64,000 bases of DNA from CAWAND01 sp963783335 (GTDB lineage: Bacteria > Chloroflexota > Anaerolineae > Anaerolineales > E44-bin32): positions 496,001 through 560,000 of the forward strand of contig CAWAND010000004.1 of assembly GCA_963783335.1 (NCBI GenBank), read 5' to 3'. Below the pieces are notes generated by a model. That model did not search any database, had not been told where the DNA came from, and saw only the letters and a program-made list of their open reading frames with translations. Positions 18,601-27,543 of this stretch are shown here, piece after piece (the first letter of the stretch is position 1; every line of letters starts with the position of its first letter). The translations under genes and the position numbers were made by a program.

Positions 18601-19511
18601 TCGGATATCGTCCTGGAGAATTCGAGGCCCTTATCCGCACGCGCCCTGGAAGCACATTCAGGGCCGGTGAAACCAGCGTATTGGAGCATCAGGCACCCAG
18701 CCGGAGGACCCTCGAGCGGACCGTCAGCCCAGTCGTCGATGAGACAGGGGACTTGATCGGGTGGCTCGTGGTTCTGAGAGACATCTCTGAGGCCAAAGAA
18801 CTGAGCGAGACTCGTGAGCAGCTGACGGAGATGATTGTGCACGACCTACGGAGCCCGCTGACCACACTCCTCGGCGGCCTCAAGATCCTTGAGGACACCC
18901 TGACTGATGACCAGCGGCATTCCGGGCCTGCGGCACAGGCTCTCGGCGTGTCGCGGCGCAGCGTTGACCAGATGCTGGGCCTGGTCAACTCGCTTCTCGA
19001 CATCGCCAAGCTGGAGTCAGGTGATCTCCCGCTATCACTCGAGACGGTAAGCGTCAGCGACATGCTCGGCGAATTGGTGACGACGTATGTCAATGAGGCA
19101 AATGCAGAGAGTGTGTTCTTGACTCTCAACAACCCAAGCAAGAACGGAACGGAACTTCAGGCCGATCGCGAGAAGCTGTGGCGGGTGTTGATCAACCTGC
19201 TCGACAACGCCCTGAAGTTCACACCACCGGGCGGTTCTATCGATGTGAATCTCAAGGAGGCTTCCGACCGCATCTGGATATCGGTCTCAGATACGGGGCC
19301 AGGCATTCCGGAAGACCTTCGAGAGCAGATCTTCGAGCCATTTGTGCAGGTCCCGGGGGTCGCCGGCCGCCGGCGCGGAACCGGCTTGGGCTTGGCTTTT
19401 GCCAAGCTGGCGGTGGAAGCGCATGGCGGCCGCATTTGGGCCGAGGGCCGCGACGGTGGTGGGACCGTGTTCACCCTGGAACTCCCAATCGGCTCCTCCC
19501 CCAAAACCTAG
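15608..19511 (+). CDS. Large GAF/PAS sensor histidine kinase, frameshifted near 16536
   Basis: Full span is about 1300 residues. The N-terminal 240 residues carry several membrane helices resembling an MASE-type sensor. A coiled region leads into a GAF domain, which is cut at ...VSLYHPEAQ by a one-base insertion in CAGAACTCTC; removing one A restores HPEAQTLSYPLAVKGG in the frame running to 19511. At least three more GAF domains, a PAS domain (HILAVLNSTQEGMVMLDELGR region), HisKA with MIVHDLRSPLT (phospho-accepting His) and HATPase_c motifs (NLLDNALKFT, SDTGPGIP, GTGLGLAF) follow. It autophosphorylates in response to membrane or cytosolic cues. The TTG 15608 overlaps the TPR stop; ATG 15659 is an alternative. 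No partner regulator is adjacent. Confidence 0.87.
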
Positions 19512-19572
19512 CCCTGGCGGCCCTGCGCTTGCCCCAGGCCAATGCGGTATTCTTGCTCGCCGGGTCTTGGGG

Positions 19573-19601
19573 TAGACAGATTCATTCCCATGGGCTAGAA
19601 T
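19573..19601 (+). promoter_or_regulatory. Predicted promoter of rpsT
   Basis: TAGACA at 19573-19578 and TAGAAT at 19596-19601 are 17 bases apart, 47 bases before the rpsT start. Both match five of six consensus bases. Confidence 0.6.
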
Positions 19602-19648
19602 GAAATTCTGTTTGTCCAGTTCAGCAAGCTCGTCCTGTGGAGGATTTC

Positions 19649-19921
19649 TTGGCTAATACACGCTCCGCGAAGAAGCGGATTCGGCAGAATGAAAAGCAGC
19701 GCGCACACAACAAGATGTACCGTACGCGGGCGCGTTCGCAGGTTAAGCAGGCCCGCTCGGCGATCGAAGCCGGCGATCCGGCTGCGGCCAAGGAAGCTGT
19801 CCTGGCAGCCATCAGTGAGCTCGACAAGGCGGCCGCCAGAGGCGTCATCCATTCCAACAACGCCTCCCGACGTAAGAGCCGCCTGATGAAGCTCCTCCAG
19901 CGAAGTCGATCGGCCGAGTAG
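19649..19921 (+). CDS. rpsT: 30S ribosomal protein bS20
   Basis: A 90-residue basic protein that binds 16S rRNA early in 30S assembly. It begins at TTG 19649 (ANTRSAKKRIRQNEKQR, the canonical S20 N-terminus) with GGAGG seven bases upstream; the in-frame GTG at 19637 would add four non-conserved residues and overlap the ribosome-binding site. The C-terminal HSNNASRRKSRLMKLL block is also typical. It stands alone, with its own promoter and a strong terminator. An unusual start codon is common for rpsT (UUG in E. coli) and is tied to its autogenous control. Confidence 0.96.
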   Translation: MANTRSAKKRIRQNEKQRAHNKMYRTRARSQVKQARSAIEAGDPAAAKEAVLAAISELDKAAARGVIHSNNASRRKSRLMKLLQRSRSAE

Positions 19922-19947
19922 CTCGGCCATCAATGAACGGAACCTGG

Positions 19948-19985
19948 CCACGGCGCGCCCAAAGGTGCGTCGTGGTTTTTTCTCG
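19948..19985 (+). terminator. Rho-independent terminator after rpsT
   Basis: A 12-bp stem (CCACGGCGCGCC with GGTGCGTCGTGG, two G-U pairs) and a four-base loop are followed by TTTTTT. Confidence 0.88.
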
Positions 19986-20029
19986 CAGTCAGGCCACATA
20001 CAATAATCCGCCGGGCCCGGCAAACCACC

Positions 20030-21829
20030 ATGTTTGACAAACAACTTCACGGCGCTTCCCATTCGATCTCCGAGCAGTTGACGTCGATGGGGCTTCCATT
20101 GCCCGAGACGATCGATTGGAACCCAGTCCCTTTCAAGGGGGAATGGGCCTACGGAACCGCGGCTCTTTTCCAGGTGGCTGCCCAAGAAGCTCGCTCCGGC
20201 AAGCCGACCAACGTCCCCGCACGAGCACACGAGATCGGCCAACAGCTCGCAGCCTCTCTCGCTCCTCCCGAAGGCTTCCAGCGTATCGAAATTGAACGCG
20301 GCTATGTCAACTTGTACGTGGATTCGGATTACTACGCGCAAACCGTCGTCGACTCGATTCTCACGCAGAAGGCAGATTTCGGCCGAGGCGCGACCCAATC
20401 CGACAAGGTTATGGTGGAGTTCGCCCAACCCAACACTCACCATTCATTCCATATAGGACACGCCCGCAATGCGTTGCTCGGAGAGTCCCTGGCCAGGATT
20501 CTCAGTTTCGCTGGCTACGAAACGGTTCGGGCTTCCTATCCGGGCGATCTCGGCCTGGGCGTCATCCAATGCTTGTGGTGCTATCAGCGCTTCCATGCTG
20601 GCCAGGAGCCCGATGGTGTCCTCGAACGTGGACAGTGGCTGGCAGATGTCTACGCCGAGGCTAACCGCCTTCTGACGGCTGCCGAGCCCGAGACAGCCGA
20701 GGCCAAGGCTCAACGTGAGGCCTATGAGGCCGAGGTTCGTGAAATTTATCACAAGTGGGATCAAGGTGACCCGGAGGTGCGCGAACTCTGGCAGCAGACG
20801 CGCCAGTGGAGCTTGGACGAATTGGACGCCATCCTCTCCTTGCTGAACATACACATCGATGTGTACTTCTTCGAGAGCGACGTCGAAGAGCCGGCCAAAG
20901 CCATCGTCAGCTCATTGATCGAAGAGGGAATTGCTGACGATGAGCGGCCTGAGGGGCCGGTTCTTGTCCGGATCGATGAAAAGCTGGGGCTTGACAAGGA
21001 AAAGTACCGGACCGCCGTCATTCTGAGGAGTGATGGCACCACGCTCTATCTGACCAAGGACCTGGCGCTGGCCAAGATCAAGTTCGAAGCCTACGATGTT
21101 GACCGCTCGATCTACGTGGTCGATGTGCGTCAGAGCCTGCACTTTTTGCAGGCGTTCAAAATCCTTGAGCTGATGGGGTTCCCTCAAGCGCCCAAGTGCT
21201 ATCATCTCCCCTACGGCTTCGTATCCCTGCCTGAGGGGGCGATGTCGTCCAGGAAGGGAAACGTCGTCTTGTTCATGGACGTGGTAGAAGAAGCCTATCG
21301 GCGTGTGAGGGACATCATCGCCGAGAAGAACCCCGAACTTAGCGATCAGCAGCGGGAGCAAGTGGCAGAGCAGGTGGGCCTGGGCGCCCTAGCCTACAGC
21401 ATGCTCTCGGTGGACAACACGCGCGACATCGTTTTCGATTGGGACCGCGCCCTCGATTTCGATGGCCAGGCGGCACCCTACATCCAATACGCGCACGTCC
21501 GAGCCAGCAGCATCATCCGTCGGGCAGGAGATATCCCGGCTGCGGTTTCTCCGGGTCAACTTCTTGAAACCACAGAAGTCAGCCTACTGGATCGGCTTTC
21601 GCGTTTTCCAGCCGAAGTGGCCAGGGCTGCCGAAGAGTACAAGCCTCTGATTATCGCCAACTTCGCTTTCGAGCTGGCACGGGACTTCACCAGCTTCTAC
21701 CAGCAATGTCCGGTGCTGCAAGCACCTTCCGACGTGCGTGCGTTTCGATTGCGGCTGACCGAGGCGGCACGGCAGACGCTCTCCAACTGCCTGGATCTCC
21801 TGGTCATGCAGGCACCACAAGTGATGTGA
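20030..21829 (+). CDS. argS: Arginyl-tRNA synthetase
   Basis: A 599-residue class Ia aminoacyl-tRNA synthetase that charges tRNA-Arg. It has the N-terminal Add1 domain, the HIGH-like signature FHIGHARNALLGES after PNTHHSF, the arginine-binding GDLGLGVIQ region, the tRNA-contact segment KYRTAVILRSDGTTLYLTKDL (residues about 325-345), MSSRKGNVV, and the C-terminal anticodon-binding DALR domain. MSSRKGN is a clear KMSKS-type motif, less degenerate than in many ArgS enzymes. Length is normal and the frame intact. ATG 20030 is preceded by only a weak Shine-Dalgarno. Confidence 0.96.
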   Translation: MFDKQLHGASHSISEQLTSMGLPLPETIDWNPVPFKGEWAYGTAALFQVAAQEARSGKPTNVPARAHEIGQQLAASLAPPEGFQRIEIERGYVNLYVDSDYYAQTVVDSILTQKADFGRGATQSDKVMVEFAQPNTHHSFHIGHARNALLGESLARILSFAGYETVRASYPGDLGLGVIQCLWCYQRFHAGQEPDGVLERGQWLADVYAEANRLLTAAEPETAEAKAQREAYEAEVREIYHKWDQGDPEVRELWQQTRQWSLDELDAILSLLNIHIDVYFFESDVEEPAKAIVSSLIEEGIADDERPEGPVLVRIDEKLGLDKEKYRTAVILRSDGTTLYLTKDLALAKIKFEAYDVDRSIYVVDVRQSLHFLQAFKILELMGFPQAPKCYHLPYGFVSLPEGAMSSRKGNVVLFMDVVEEAYRRVRDIIAEKNPELSDQQREQVAEQVGLGALAYSMLSVDNTRDIVFDWDRALDFDGQAAPYIQYAHVRASSIIRRAGDIPAAVSPGQLLETTEVSLLDRLSRFPAEVARAAEEYKPLIIANFAFELARDFTSFYQQCPVLQAPSDVRAFRLRLTEAARQTLSNCLDLLVMQAPQVM

Positions 21830-21881
21830 CGCGAAAGATCGCCTATCTGACACCCCACCACAGGAGGAACGTTCGAAACCT

Positions 21882-23200
21882 ATGGACCCGCAACGCGTAA
21901 TTATCATGGGCGCCGCAGGGCGCGATTTCCACAATTTCAACGTCTACTTCCGGGACAACCCTGATTACGATGTTGTGGCGTTCACCGCCACCCAGATTCC
22001 GAACATTGAGGGCCGCACCTACCCCGCGGCTCTGGCCGGCGACGCCTATCCTGAGGGTATTCCGATCCATCCGGAATCCGATCTCAATGCGCTGATCGCA
22101 GACCAGAAGATTGATCAGGTGGTGTTCGCATACAGCGATGTCCAGCACGAGTATGTGATGCACAAAGCGTCCCAGGTCTTGGCCGCGGGTTCGGATTTCC
22201 GCCTGATGGGACTTGGCACAACCCAGGTCAAATCGTCGCTCCCAGTCGTGGCTGTATGCGCTGTTAGGACCGGCAGCGGGAAGAGCCAGACCAGCCGCTA
22301 CGTCGCCGGCATCCTGCGGGAGATGGGCCACCAGGTGGCTGTCATCCGTCACCCGATGCCTTACGGCGACCTGGTCAAACAGGCCGTCCAACGCTTTGCC
22401 ACTTATGAAGATCTCGAGGCTCAAGACTGCACCATCGAAGAGCGCGAGGAGTATGAACCCCATCTTGCCCTCGGATCGATCGTGTATGCTGGGGTTGACT
22501 ACGAGAAGATCCTCCGCCAGGCGGAAAAGGAGGCCGACGTCATTTTGTGGGACGGCGGCAACAACGACCTGCCCTTCTACACTTCCGATCTGCACATTGT
22601 GGTCGTGGATCCCCATCGTCCGGGCCATGAGCGAACCTATCATCCGGGCGAAGCCAATGTGCGGGCAGCGGATGTGGTGGTGGTCAACAAGGTCGACACG
22701 GCCTCACCCGAGAACGTCCTGCAGGTCCGCCAGAACGTGCGCGAGATGAATCCGGAAGCCACGCTGATCGAAGCAGCCTCACCCATTTTCGTGGATGATC
22801 CGTCTGCCATCCGGGGGCGCGCGTGCTGGCCGTCGAAGATGGCCCCACCCTGACACATGGGGAAATGGCCTACGGTGCAGCCTGGGTCGCAGCACGACGC
22901 TTCGGCGCCGCCGAGATCATCGATCCTCGTCAGTTTGCAGTCGGATCGATCCTCGAGACCTACCGCAAGTACCCAACCACAGGCGCCGTGCTTCCGGCCA
23001 TGGGCTACGGCGAGGCGCAGATGAAGGAACTGGAGAAGACAATCAATCAATCCGACGCTGACTTGGTCCTTGTCGGAACGCCCATCGATTTGGGTCGGCT
23101 GCTCAAGATCGATAAACCATCCCAGCGGGTTCGCTACGAGTTGCAAGTCATTGGGCAACCAAATCTGAAAGACATCTTGAAAGCCAAGTTCGGAGACTGA
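21882..23200 (+). CDS. Cyclic 2,3-diphosphoglycerate synthetase-like GTPase, frameshifted near 22815
   Basis: The joined 439-residue protein matches the CpgS/COG2403 family: an N-terminal Rossmann region (RVIIMGAAGRDFHNFNVYF), a P-loop VCAVRTGSGKSQTSR, a WDGGNNDLPFY segment, VVVNKVD (a GTPase-like base-binding motif) and the C-terminal LAVEDGPTLTHGEM block. In methanogens a member condenses 2,3-diphosphoglycerate to its cyclic form; bacterial members are not characterised. The frame breaks at a G run: CGGGGGCGCG needs one more G to read IRGARVLAVEDGP. AGGAGG precedes the ATG. It lies between argS and the DNA methyltransferase on one strand. Family assignment is good; the reaction here is not established. 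Confidence 0.82.
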
Positions 23201-23217
23201 GACCGGATTACCGCATC

Positions 23218-24495
23218 TTGAGCCACAGAGACCCCTTTGCGCGCCTGAATTGGGCCGGCCGACCCGAGAGATGGCCAGACATCCCGGCTGCGTCTCTGAA
23301 ACGAACCGCATGGGTAGGTGACCATCCAGATGCGCCAGCGCAGGGGCAATTGATCCAAGGCGACAATCTGGCAGTGATGACTGCGCTTCACGACTCCCTC
23401 GCGGGGCGGATCGACTTGATCTACGTCGATCCGCCCTTTCTTACCGGCAAGGCGTATGCCGCCCGCGTCGGACGCGGGGAGGATTCTCGCCGCCCGGCGG
23501 ATTGGACCACGGTTGAGGGATACGACGACTCATGGAAGGATGGTGCGGAATATCTGAGCATGCTCTACCCAAGATTGAAACTGATGCACGATCTGCTGGC
23601 TCCGACGGGCAGCCTGTATCTGCATCTCGACTGGCATGCCTCTGCCTACGCTCGAATCCTTCTGGACGAGATATTCGGCCCTGATCGGCTGATCAACGAG
23701 ATCATCTGGGTCTACCACGGGCCGTCGCCGATTCGATCGGCGTTCAATCGCAAACACGACACTTTGCTGGTCTATGCAAAATCAAAAGACTACACGTTCA
23801 ACGCTGACGCAGTTCGTGTGCCTTACAACGAGTCGACGGTGCGCACATTTGCCGCCTCGGACAAGGCCGGCTTCGGCAAGAAACCTGATCTCGCTCGAGG
23901 CAAGGTGCCTGAGGATTGGTGGTACTTCCCGGTGGTGGCCCGCTTGCACAAGGAACGCACTGGCTACCCAACTCAGAAGCCGGAAGCGCTGTTGGAGCGA
24001 ATCCTGCTCGCCTCGAGCTCGGAAGGCGATCTGGTGGCTGACTTCTTCTGCGGCTCCGGCACGGCGATCGCCGCCGCCAGTCGTTTGGGCCGCCGTTGGA
24101 TCGGCGTTGATCGATCTGCCCTGGCGATCCAAACCTCCTACCGGCGAATGCTGCTAAGCAATCTTGAGGCGAGTTTTGAGCTCTTCACGACCCACGAAGA
24201 CCAACAGCCAACTCCCTTGAAACCCGTCTTCCAAGTATCCACAAGCCAAAATAGCGTCCGACTGATCGGCCTCGAAGGCAGCCAAGCTCCCCAGGCCTTC
24301 CCAGATAATGTGGTCTTGTGGGAGATTGATGGTGACCCTTCGGGAGGAGCATTCCACAGCCAGGTGAGGGCGGCTCGAGACTGGGGCGAAGCAGCACTTG
24401 ACGACGAGTTGGCTCTGCCGGAAGGGTCTTCAAGCGGCAAGATCGCTGTTCGAGTGCTCGACAGTATCGGCGATGTCGGGGTTGCGACCAGCTAG
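23218..24495 (+). CDS. DNA methyltransferase (N4/N6, DNA methylase family)
   Basis: A 425-residue enzyme of the beta-type order: catalytic motif DPPF (YVDPPFLTG, about residues 70-78) precedes the SAM motif (VADFFCGSGTAIAAA, about 275-290). The target-recognition region lies between them. It would transfer methyl from SAM to the exocyclic amino group of adenine or cytosine. The C-terminal 100 residues after the MTase core are unassigned. It starts at TTG 23218 with 17 bases after the cDPGS-like gene. No endonuclease or specificity gene lies nearby, so it is either an orphan regulator of DNA methylation or an isolated remnant of a restriction system. The DPPF motif suits both adenine and N4-cytosine enzymes. 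Confidence 0.86.
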   Translation: MSHRDPFARLNWAGRPERWPDIPAASLKRTAWVGDHPDAPAQGQLIQGDNLAVMTALHDSLAGRIDLIYVDPPFLTGKAYAARVGRGEDSRRPADWTTVEGYDDSWKDGAEYLSMLYPRLKLMHDLLAPTGSLYLHLDWHASAYARILLDEIFGPDRLINEIIWVYHGPSPIRSAFNRKHDTLLVYAKSKDYTFNADAVRVPYNESTVRTFAASDKAGFGKKPDLARGKVPEDWWYFPVVARLHKERTGYPTQKPEALLERILLASSSEGDLVADFFCGSGTAIAAASRLGRRWIGVDRSALAIQTSYRRMLLSNLEASFELFTTHEDQQPTPLKPVFQVSTSQNSVRLIGLEGSQAPQAFPDNVVLWEIDGDPSGGAFHSQVRAARDWGEAALDDELALPEGSSSGKIAVRVLDSIGDVGVATS

Positions 24496-24535
24496 GGTCG
24501 GCTGCTGGACGTCCTGACGGGCAAGCTGAAATAGA

Positions 24536-24570
24536 AAGAGCGACCGCAGGGTCGCTCTTGCCTTTTCTGG
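24536..24570. terminator. Bidirectional Rho-independent terminator
   Basis: A perfect 10-bp stem AAGAGCGACC/GGTCGCTCTT with loop GCAG sits between convergent genes. A T-rich tail (GCCTTTTC) follows on the plus strand and TTTC on the minus strand, so it can serve the methyltransferase and the response regulator. Confidence 0.8.
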
Positions 24571-24586
24571 TCTTCGTCTTCACATG

Positions 24587-25261
24587 TCAGGCAGAGTCAG
24601 GCAGGTCCAGACGGTATCCCATTCCACGGATGGTTCGAATCAATTGCGGCCGCTTGGGATCGCGCTCGATTGCTCGCCGGAGCCAGCTGATATGGACGTC
24701 GAGCGTGCGTGTGTCGCCTGTGTAATCTGTGTGCCAGACCTGTCTAATCAAAGCCTTGCGTGTCATCAGCCGGCCGGCATTGCGAATGAATACCTCAAGC
24801 AGCTTGGCTTGTTTGGGTGTCAGCCGAGCCTCTTTGCCGTGAGCCACCACTTTGCGTTGGGCAATATTGAGTTTCAGCGGTCCAGCGGTCAACGTGTAGC
24901 GTTCGTCGCCGGGAAGCAGTCGCGCGACCCGGTTGAGCAGCTTGCGGGCGGTGAAGGGATGTACCAGCATCAAGCTGGCTCCGGTGCTCAATTCGGCGCG
25001 CGTACCCTCCGGGGAGACGAGAATGATCGGAACACCATTCAAATTGTCCCGAACCTTGCGGCACAATCGCGTACCCGGGGTCCGCATTGAGGCAGCGTCC
25101 AAGATGACCAAGTCCGGCTCGGGAGAATTCCGCAGAGTCGTAATGGCGCGATCGATCTTGTGCTTAATATCGACCTGGTAACCCTTCTTCTCCAGGGCCG
25201 GACCAAATGACGGGTCGCTTGCCCTCCCGCTCTCGATAAGAAGGATGTTGGCAACAGTCAT
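24587..25261 (-). CDS. OmpR/PhoB-type response regulator with a degenerate receiver
   Basis: A 224-residue regulator: receiver domain (about 1-110) and winged-helix DNA-binding domain (about 125-222, with LTPKQAKLLEVFIRNAGRLM, RTLDVHISWLRRAIE and RTIRGMGYRL). The phospho-acceptor strand DLVILDAASM keeps the Asp, but the usual first acidic pair is ILLIESG and the conserved Lys before Pro is His (LVHPFT). This suggests phosphorylation is weak or replaced by another signal. ATG 25261 is preferred over an upstream ATG because it starts directly at the first receiver strand. No histidine kinase lies next to it. The DNA-binding half looks intact. Confidence 0.85.
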   Translation of the reverse strand: MTVANILLIESGRASDPSFGPALEKKGYQVDIKHKIDRAITTLRNSPEPDLVILDAASMRTPGTRLCRKVRDNLNGVPIILVSPEGTRAELSTGASLMLVHPFTARKLLNRVARLLPGDERYTLTAGPLKLNIAQRKVVAHGKEARLTPKQAKLLEVFIRNAGRLMTRKALIRQVWHTDYTGDTRTLDVHISWLRRAIERDPKRPQLIRTIRGMGYRLDLPDSA

Positions 25262-25414
25262 AGATTGGGGACCTTGCGGAAACAACGCGGCAGCCTGATC
25301 AGCGAGGCTGCCCAGCTTTAGCCATTATACACTTGGCGATCAGGCCGATGCAAATGGGAATTTGCGACTAGTCATCTGGGAGGCAGGTCGGCGCAAGAAC
25401 CAACCGCCCCGAAC

Positions 25415-25420
25415 TATAAT
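25415..25420 (+). promoter_or_regulatory. -10 element of the PfkB-like gene
   Basis: A consensus TATAAT at 25415-25420 lies six bases before GTG 25427, so the transcript is probably leaderless. No Shine-Dalgarno precedes the start. Confidence 0.55.
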
Positions 25421-25426
25421 CGCAGT

Positions 25427-26437
25427 GTGACTACTTCGCCGTTCGACGTCGCGATCCTTGGGATCCTCAGCGTGGACACCTTCGTAACGGCTGGCGATCA
25501 GGTCTTCGACCAACTGTTGGGGGGCAGCGCGGCCTACGCTGCGGCGGGTGCTCGAATCTGGTCCGACTCGATAGGGGTGATTGCGCGAGTGGATTCCGAA
25601 TTCCCAGAGACACACCTCGAGGATCTCCAGAACCACGGCATCAACACTGCGGCCATCAAACGTTTGCCGGAGACTATGCGCATCAATTCATTCTTCGCCT
25701 ATGAAGACGTTTCCACCCGAACCAGCCCAAATCCAGCCAGGTCCTTCTTGCGCCTAGGTCTGCCGATGCCCAAATCCATGTTAGCTTATCAACCACCGCC
25801 GGAGAGCGATCCAATCACCGGTTATCCGGGCTGGGTTCCTCATCCACAGGACATCCCCTCCGCTGTTGAAGGAGCCAAGGGCGCCCACCTGGCCTCATGC
25901 GCCTACACCAGCCAGTACACGTCTGTCGATCGACTTCAGGCCCTGCGCGTGGAGAAGCTGAGCTTGGACCCCACAACCGCAATCATGAAATCGCGCCGCC
26001 CTGATCTGATCAAGAGTCTTGTCAACGGTATCGACGTGTTTGTCGTGAGCGAGAAACAGGCAAGAGCCTTGCTCGGCCCCGGGGCGGGGAATGTATGGCA
26101 GGTGGCGGAACGACTCCTCGAGCTTGGCAGCCGGCACGTGGTGCTCAAACGCGGTGCAAAGGGACTCTGCCTTCTCGACGGACGATCGGACGAGCGTTGG
26201 CTCATCCCTGCCTACCCCTGCCCGGTGGTGGATGTGACCGGCGCTGGCCATGCCTTTGGCGGCGGCTTCTTGGCTGGCTGGGTCGAGACTGGGAGCCTTG
26301 TGGAGGCAGCCTTGGCAGGCGCCATTTCGGCTTCGTTAACCATCGAAGGATCGGGGCCGTTCTACGCCCTCGGTACCATGCCCGGGTTGGCCGAGGCGCG
26401 ACGCGAATCTCTGCGCCAGAAAGCACATAGGCTGTAG
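25427..26437 (+). CDS. PfkB-family carbohydrate kinase-like protein with altered catalytic residue
   Basis: A 336-residue member of the ribokinase/PfkB fold. The N-terminal GGSAAYAAAGARIW glycine motif and the C-terminal anion-hole motif DVTGAGHAFGGGFLAGW are visible. The active enzymes have Asp at the position occupied here by His (GAGD to GAGH, residue near 284); that Asp deprotonates the sugar hydroxyl. A single-base change (CAT for GAT) would restore it, so it may be a sequencing error, a pseudokinase or a divergent enzyme. It starts at GTG and precedes the M20 peptidase by two bases, probably as one operon. Confidence 0.78.
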   Translation: MTTSPFDVAILGILSVDTFVTAGDQVFDQLLGGSAAYAAAGARIWSDSIGVIARVDSEFPETHLEDLQNHGINTAAIKRLPETMRINSFFAYEDVSTRTSPNPARSFLRLGLPMPKSMLAYQPPPESDPITGYPGWVPHPQDIPSAVEGAKGAHLASCAYTSQYTSVDRLQALRVEKLSLDPTTAIMKSRRPDLIKSLVNGIDVFVVSEKQARALLGPGAGNVWQVAERLLELGSRHVVLKRGAKGLCLLDGRSDERWLIPAYPCPVVDVTGAGHAFGGGFLAGWVETGSLVEAALAGAISASLTIEGSGPFYALGTMPGLAEARRESLRQKAHRL

Positions 26438-26439
26438 CC

Positions 26440-27543
26440 ATGGATTTGGAACGGCTGATTCAGCACACCCTGGCAATCCAAGCCGTACCAGCGCCCACCT
26501 TTCAGGAACATGAACGCGCCGTCCTCATGCAACGCATCGCAACGGCAGCCCGCCTGGAGGACGTCGAGGTTGACCAAGCAGGAAATGTCCTCGGGCGAGT
26601 TCCGGGGACGGGCGAAGCCCCACCGGTGGTGGTCAGCGCCCACCTGGATTCGGTCTTCACACGTGAGGAGGTCACGCCGGCTCGCAGGTCTGGAGCACAG
26701 CTCGTCGGCCCAGGCGTAGGGGACAATGCCGTCGCCCTCGCCGCCCTGGCAGAACTGGCAGAGGACCTACCGGGCCACAAACTGCCCGCCGATGTATGGC
26801 TGGTCGCCAATGTTTGCGAAGAAGGGCTGGGGAATCTACTGGGTATGCAGCACATCGTAGAGAGATTTGGCGATCGCGTGGCAGGCTATGTCGTCTTGGA
26901 AGGTATGGCCTTGGGACATATCTATCATCGCGGGCTTCCTATCCGAAGATTCAGGATTGAAGCCTTTGGCGAGGGTGGACACTCGTGGATCCATTCCGGT
27001 CGCCAATCGGCCATCCACCAGTTGATTGACGTTGGCCAGGCAATTCTTGGCCTGGTCATCCCCGAAACACCCCGCAGCACACTCAACATCGGACGCATCG
27101 TTGGCGGAACGAGTATCAACAGTATTGCTGCCGCGGCGGCCATGGAAATCGATATGCGGAGTGAAGAGCCAGATATTCTGGAGGCATGGATTAAGAATAC
27201 CGAATCCATCCTCGCTTCTCGGCGCACTGAGAACATGCAATTCACGATGGAAGCCATCGGGCACCGGCCGGGAGGCGGCATACCCAGGGAGCATCCCTTG
27301 GTCAGGGCCGCTGCCATGAGCTACAGACAGGCCTGTTCGGCTGAACCGGCCCTTGAGTGCGGATCAACCGACGCCAGCCTGCCGCTGAGTGTGGGGCTCC
27401 CTGCAGTCTGTGTAGGTGTGTCGTATGGCGGCGAAGCCCACACAGCCCAGGAATTCGTCGCCATTGATCCCATTCCTGATGGCTACGAGGCCTTGCTGCG
27501 CTTGGTGCTTGAGATAGGTGGAAACAGGATCGAACGCGGCTAG
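26440..27543 (+). CDS. M20-family metallopeptidase
   Basis: A 367-residue zinc peptidase or amidohydrolase of the M20/M25/M40 group. Metal and catalytic motifs: SAHLDSVF, GPGVGDNAVAL, the general base in CEEGLG, and a late GGEAHTAQEF; the central domain (about 170-280) has the dimerisation fold with GGTSINSIA. It would cleave peptides or N-acyl amino acids in the cytosol. It follows the PfkB-like gene by two bases. Substrate cannot be told from the sequence. The 3' end overlaps the convergent membrane-protein gene by four bases. Confidence 0.87.
   Translation: MDLERLIQHTLAIQAVPAPTFQEHERAVLMQRIATAARLEDVEVDQAGNVLGRVPGTGEAPPVVVSAHLDSVFTREEVTPARRSGAQLVGPGVGDNAVALAALAELAEDLPGHKLPADVWLVANVCEEGLGNLLGMQHIVERFGDRVAGYVVLEGMALGHIYHRGLPIRRFRIEAFGEGGHSWIHSGRQSAIHQLIDVGQAILGLVIPETPRSTLNIGRIVGGTSINSIAAAAAMEIDMRSEEPDILEAWIKNTESILASRRTENMQFTMEAIGHRPGGGIPREHPLVRAAAMSYRQACSAEPALECGSTDASLPLSVGLPAVCVGVSYGGEAHTAQEFVAIDPIPDGYEALLRLVLEIGGNRIERG

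Noticed and set aside
24584..25181. Plus-strand frame across the response regulator
   Set aside because: It is a shadow of the receiver and winged-helix gene on the minus strand, and no motif supports it.
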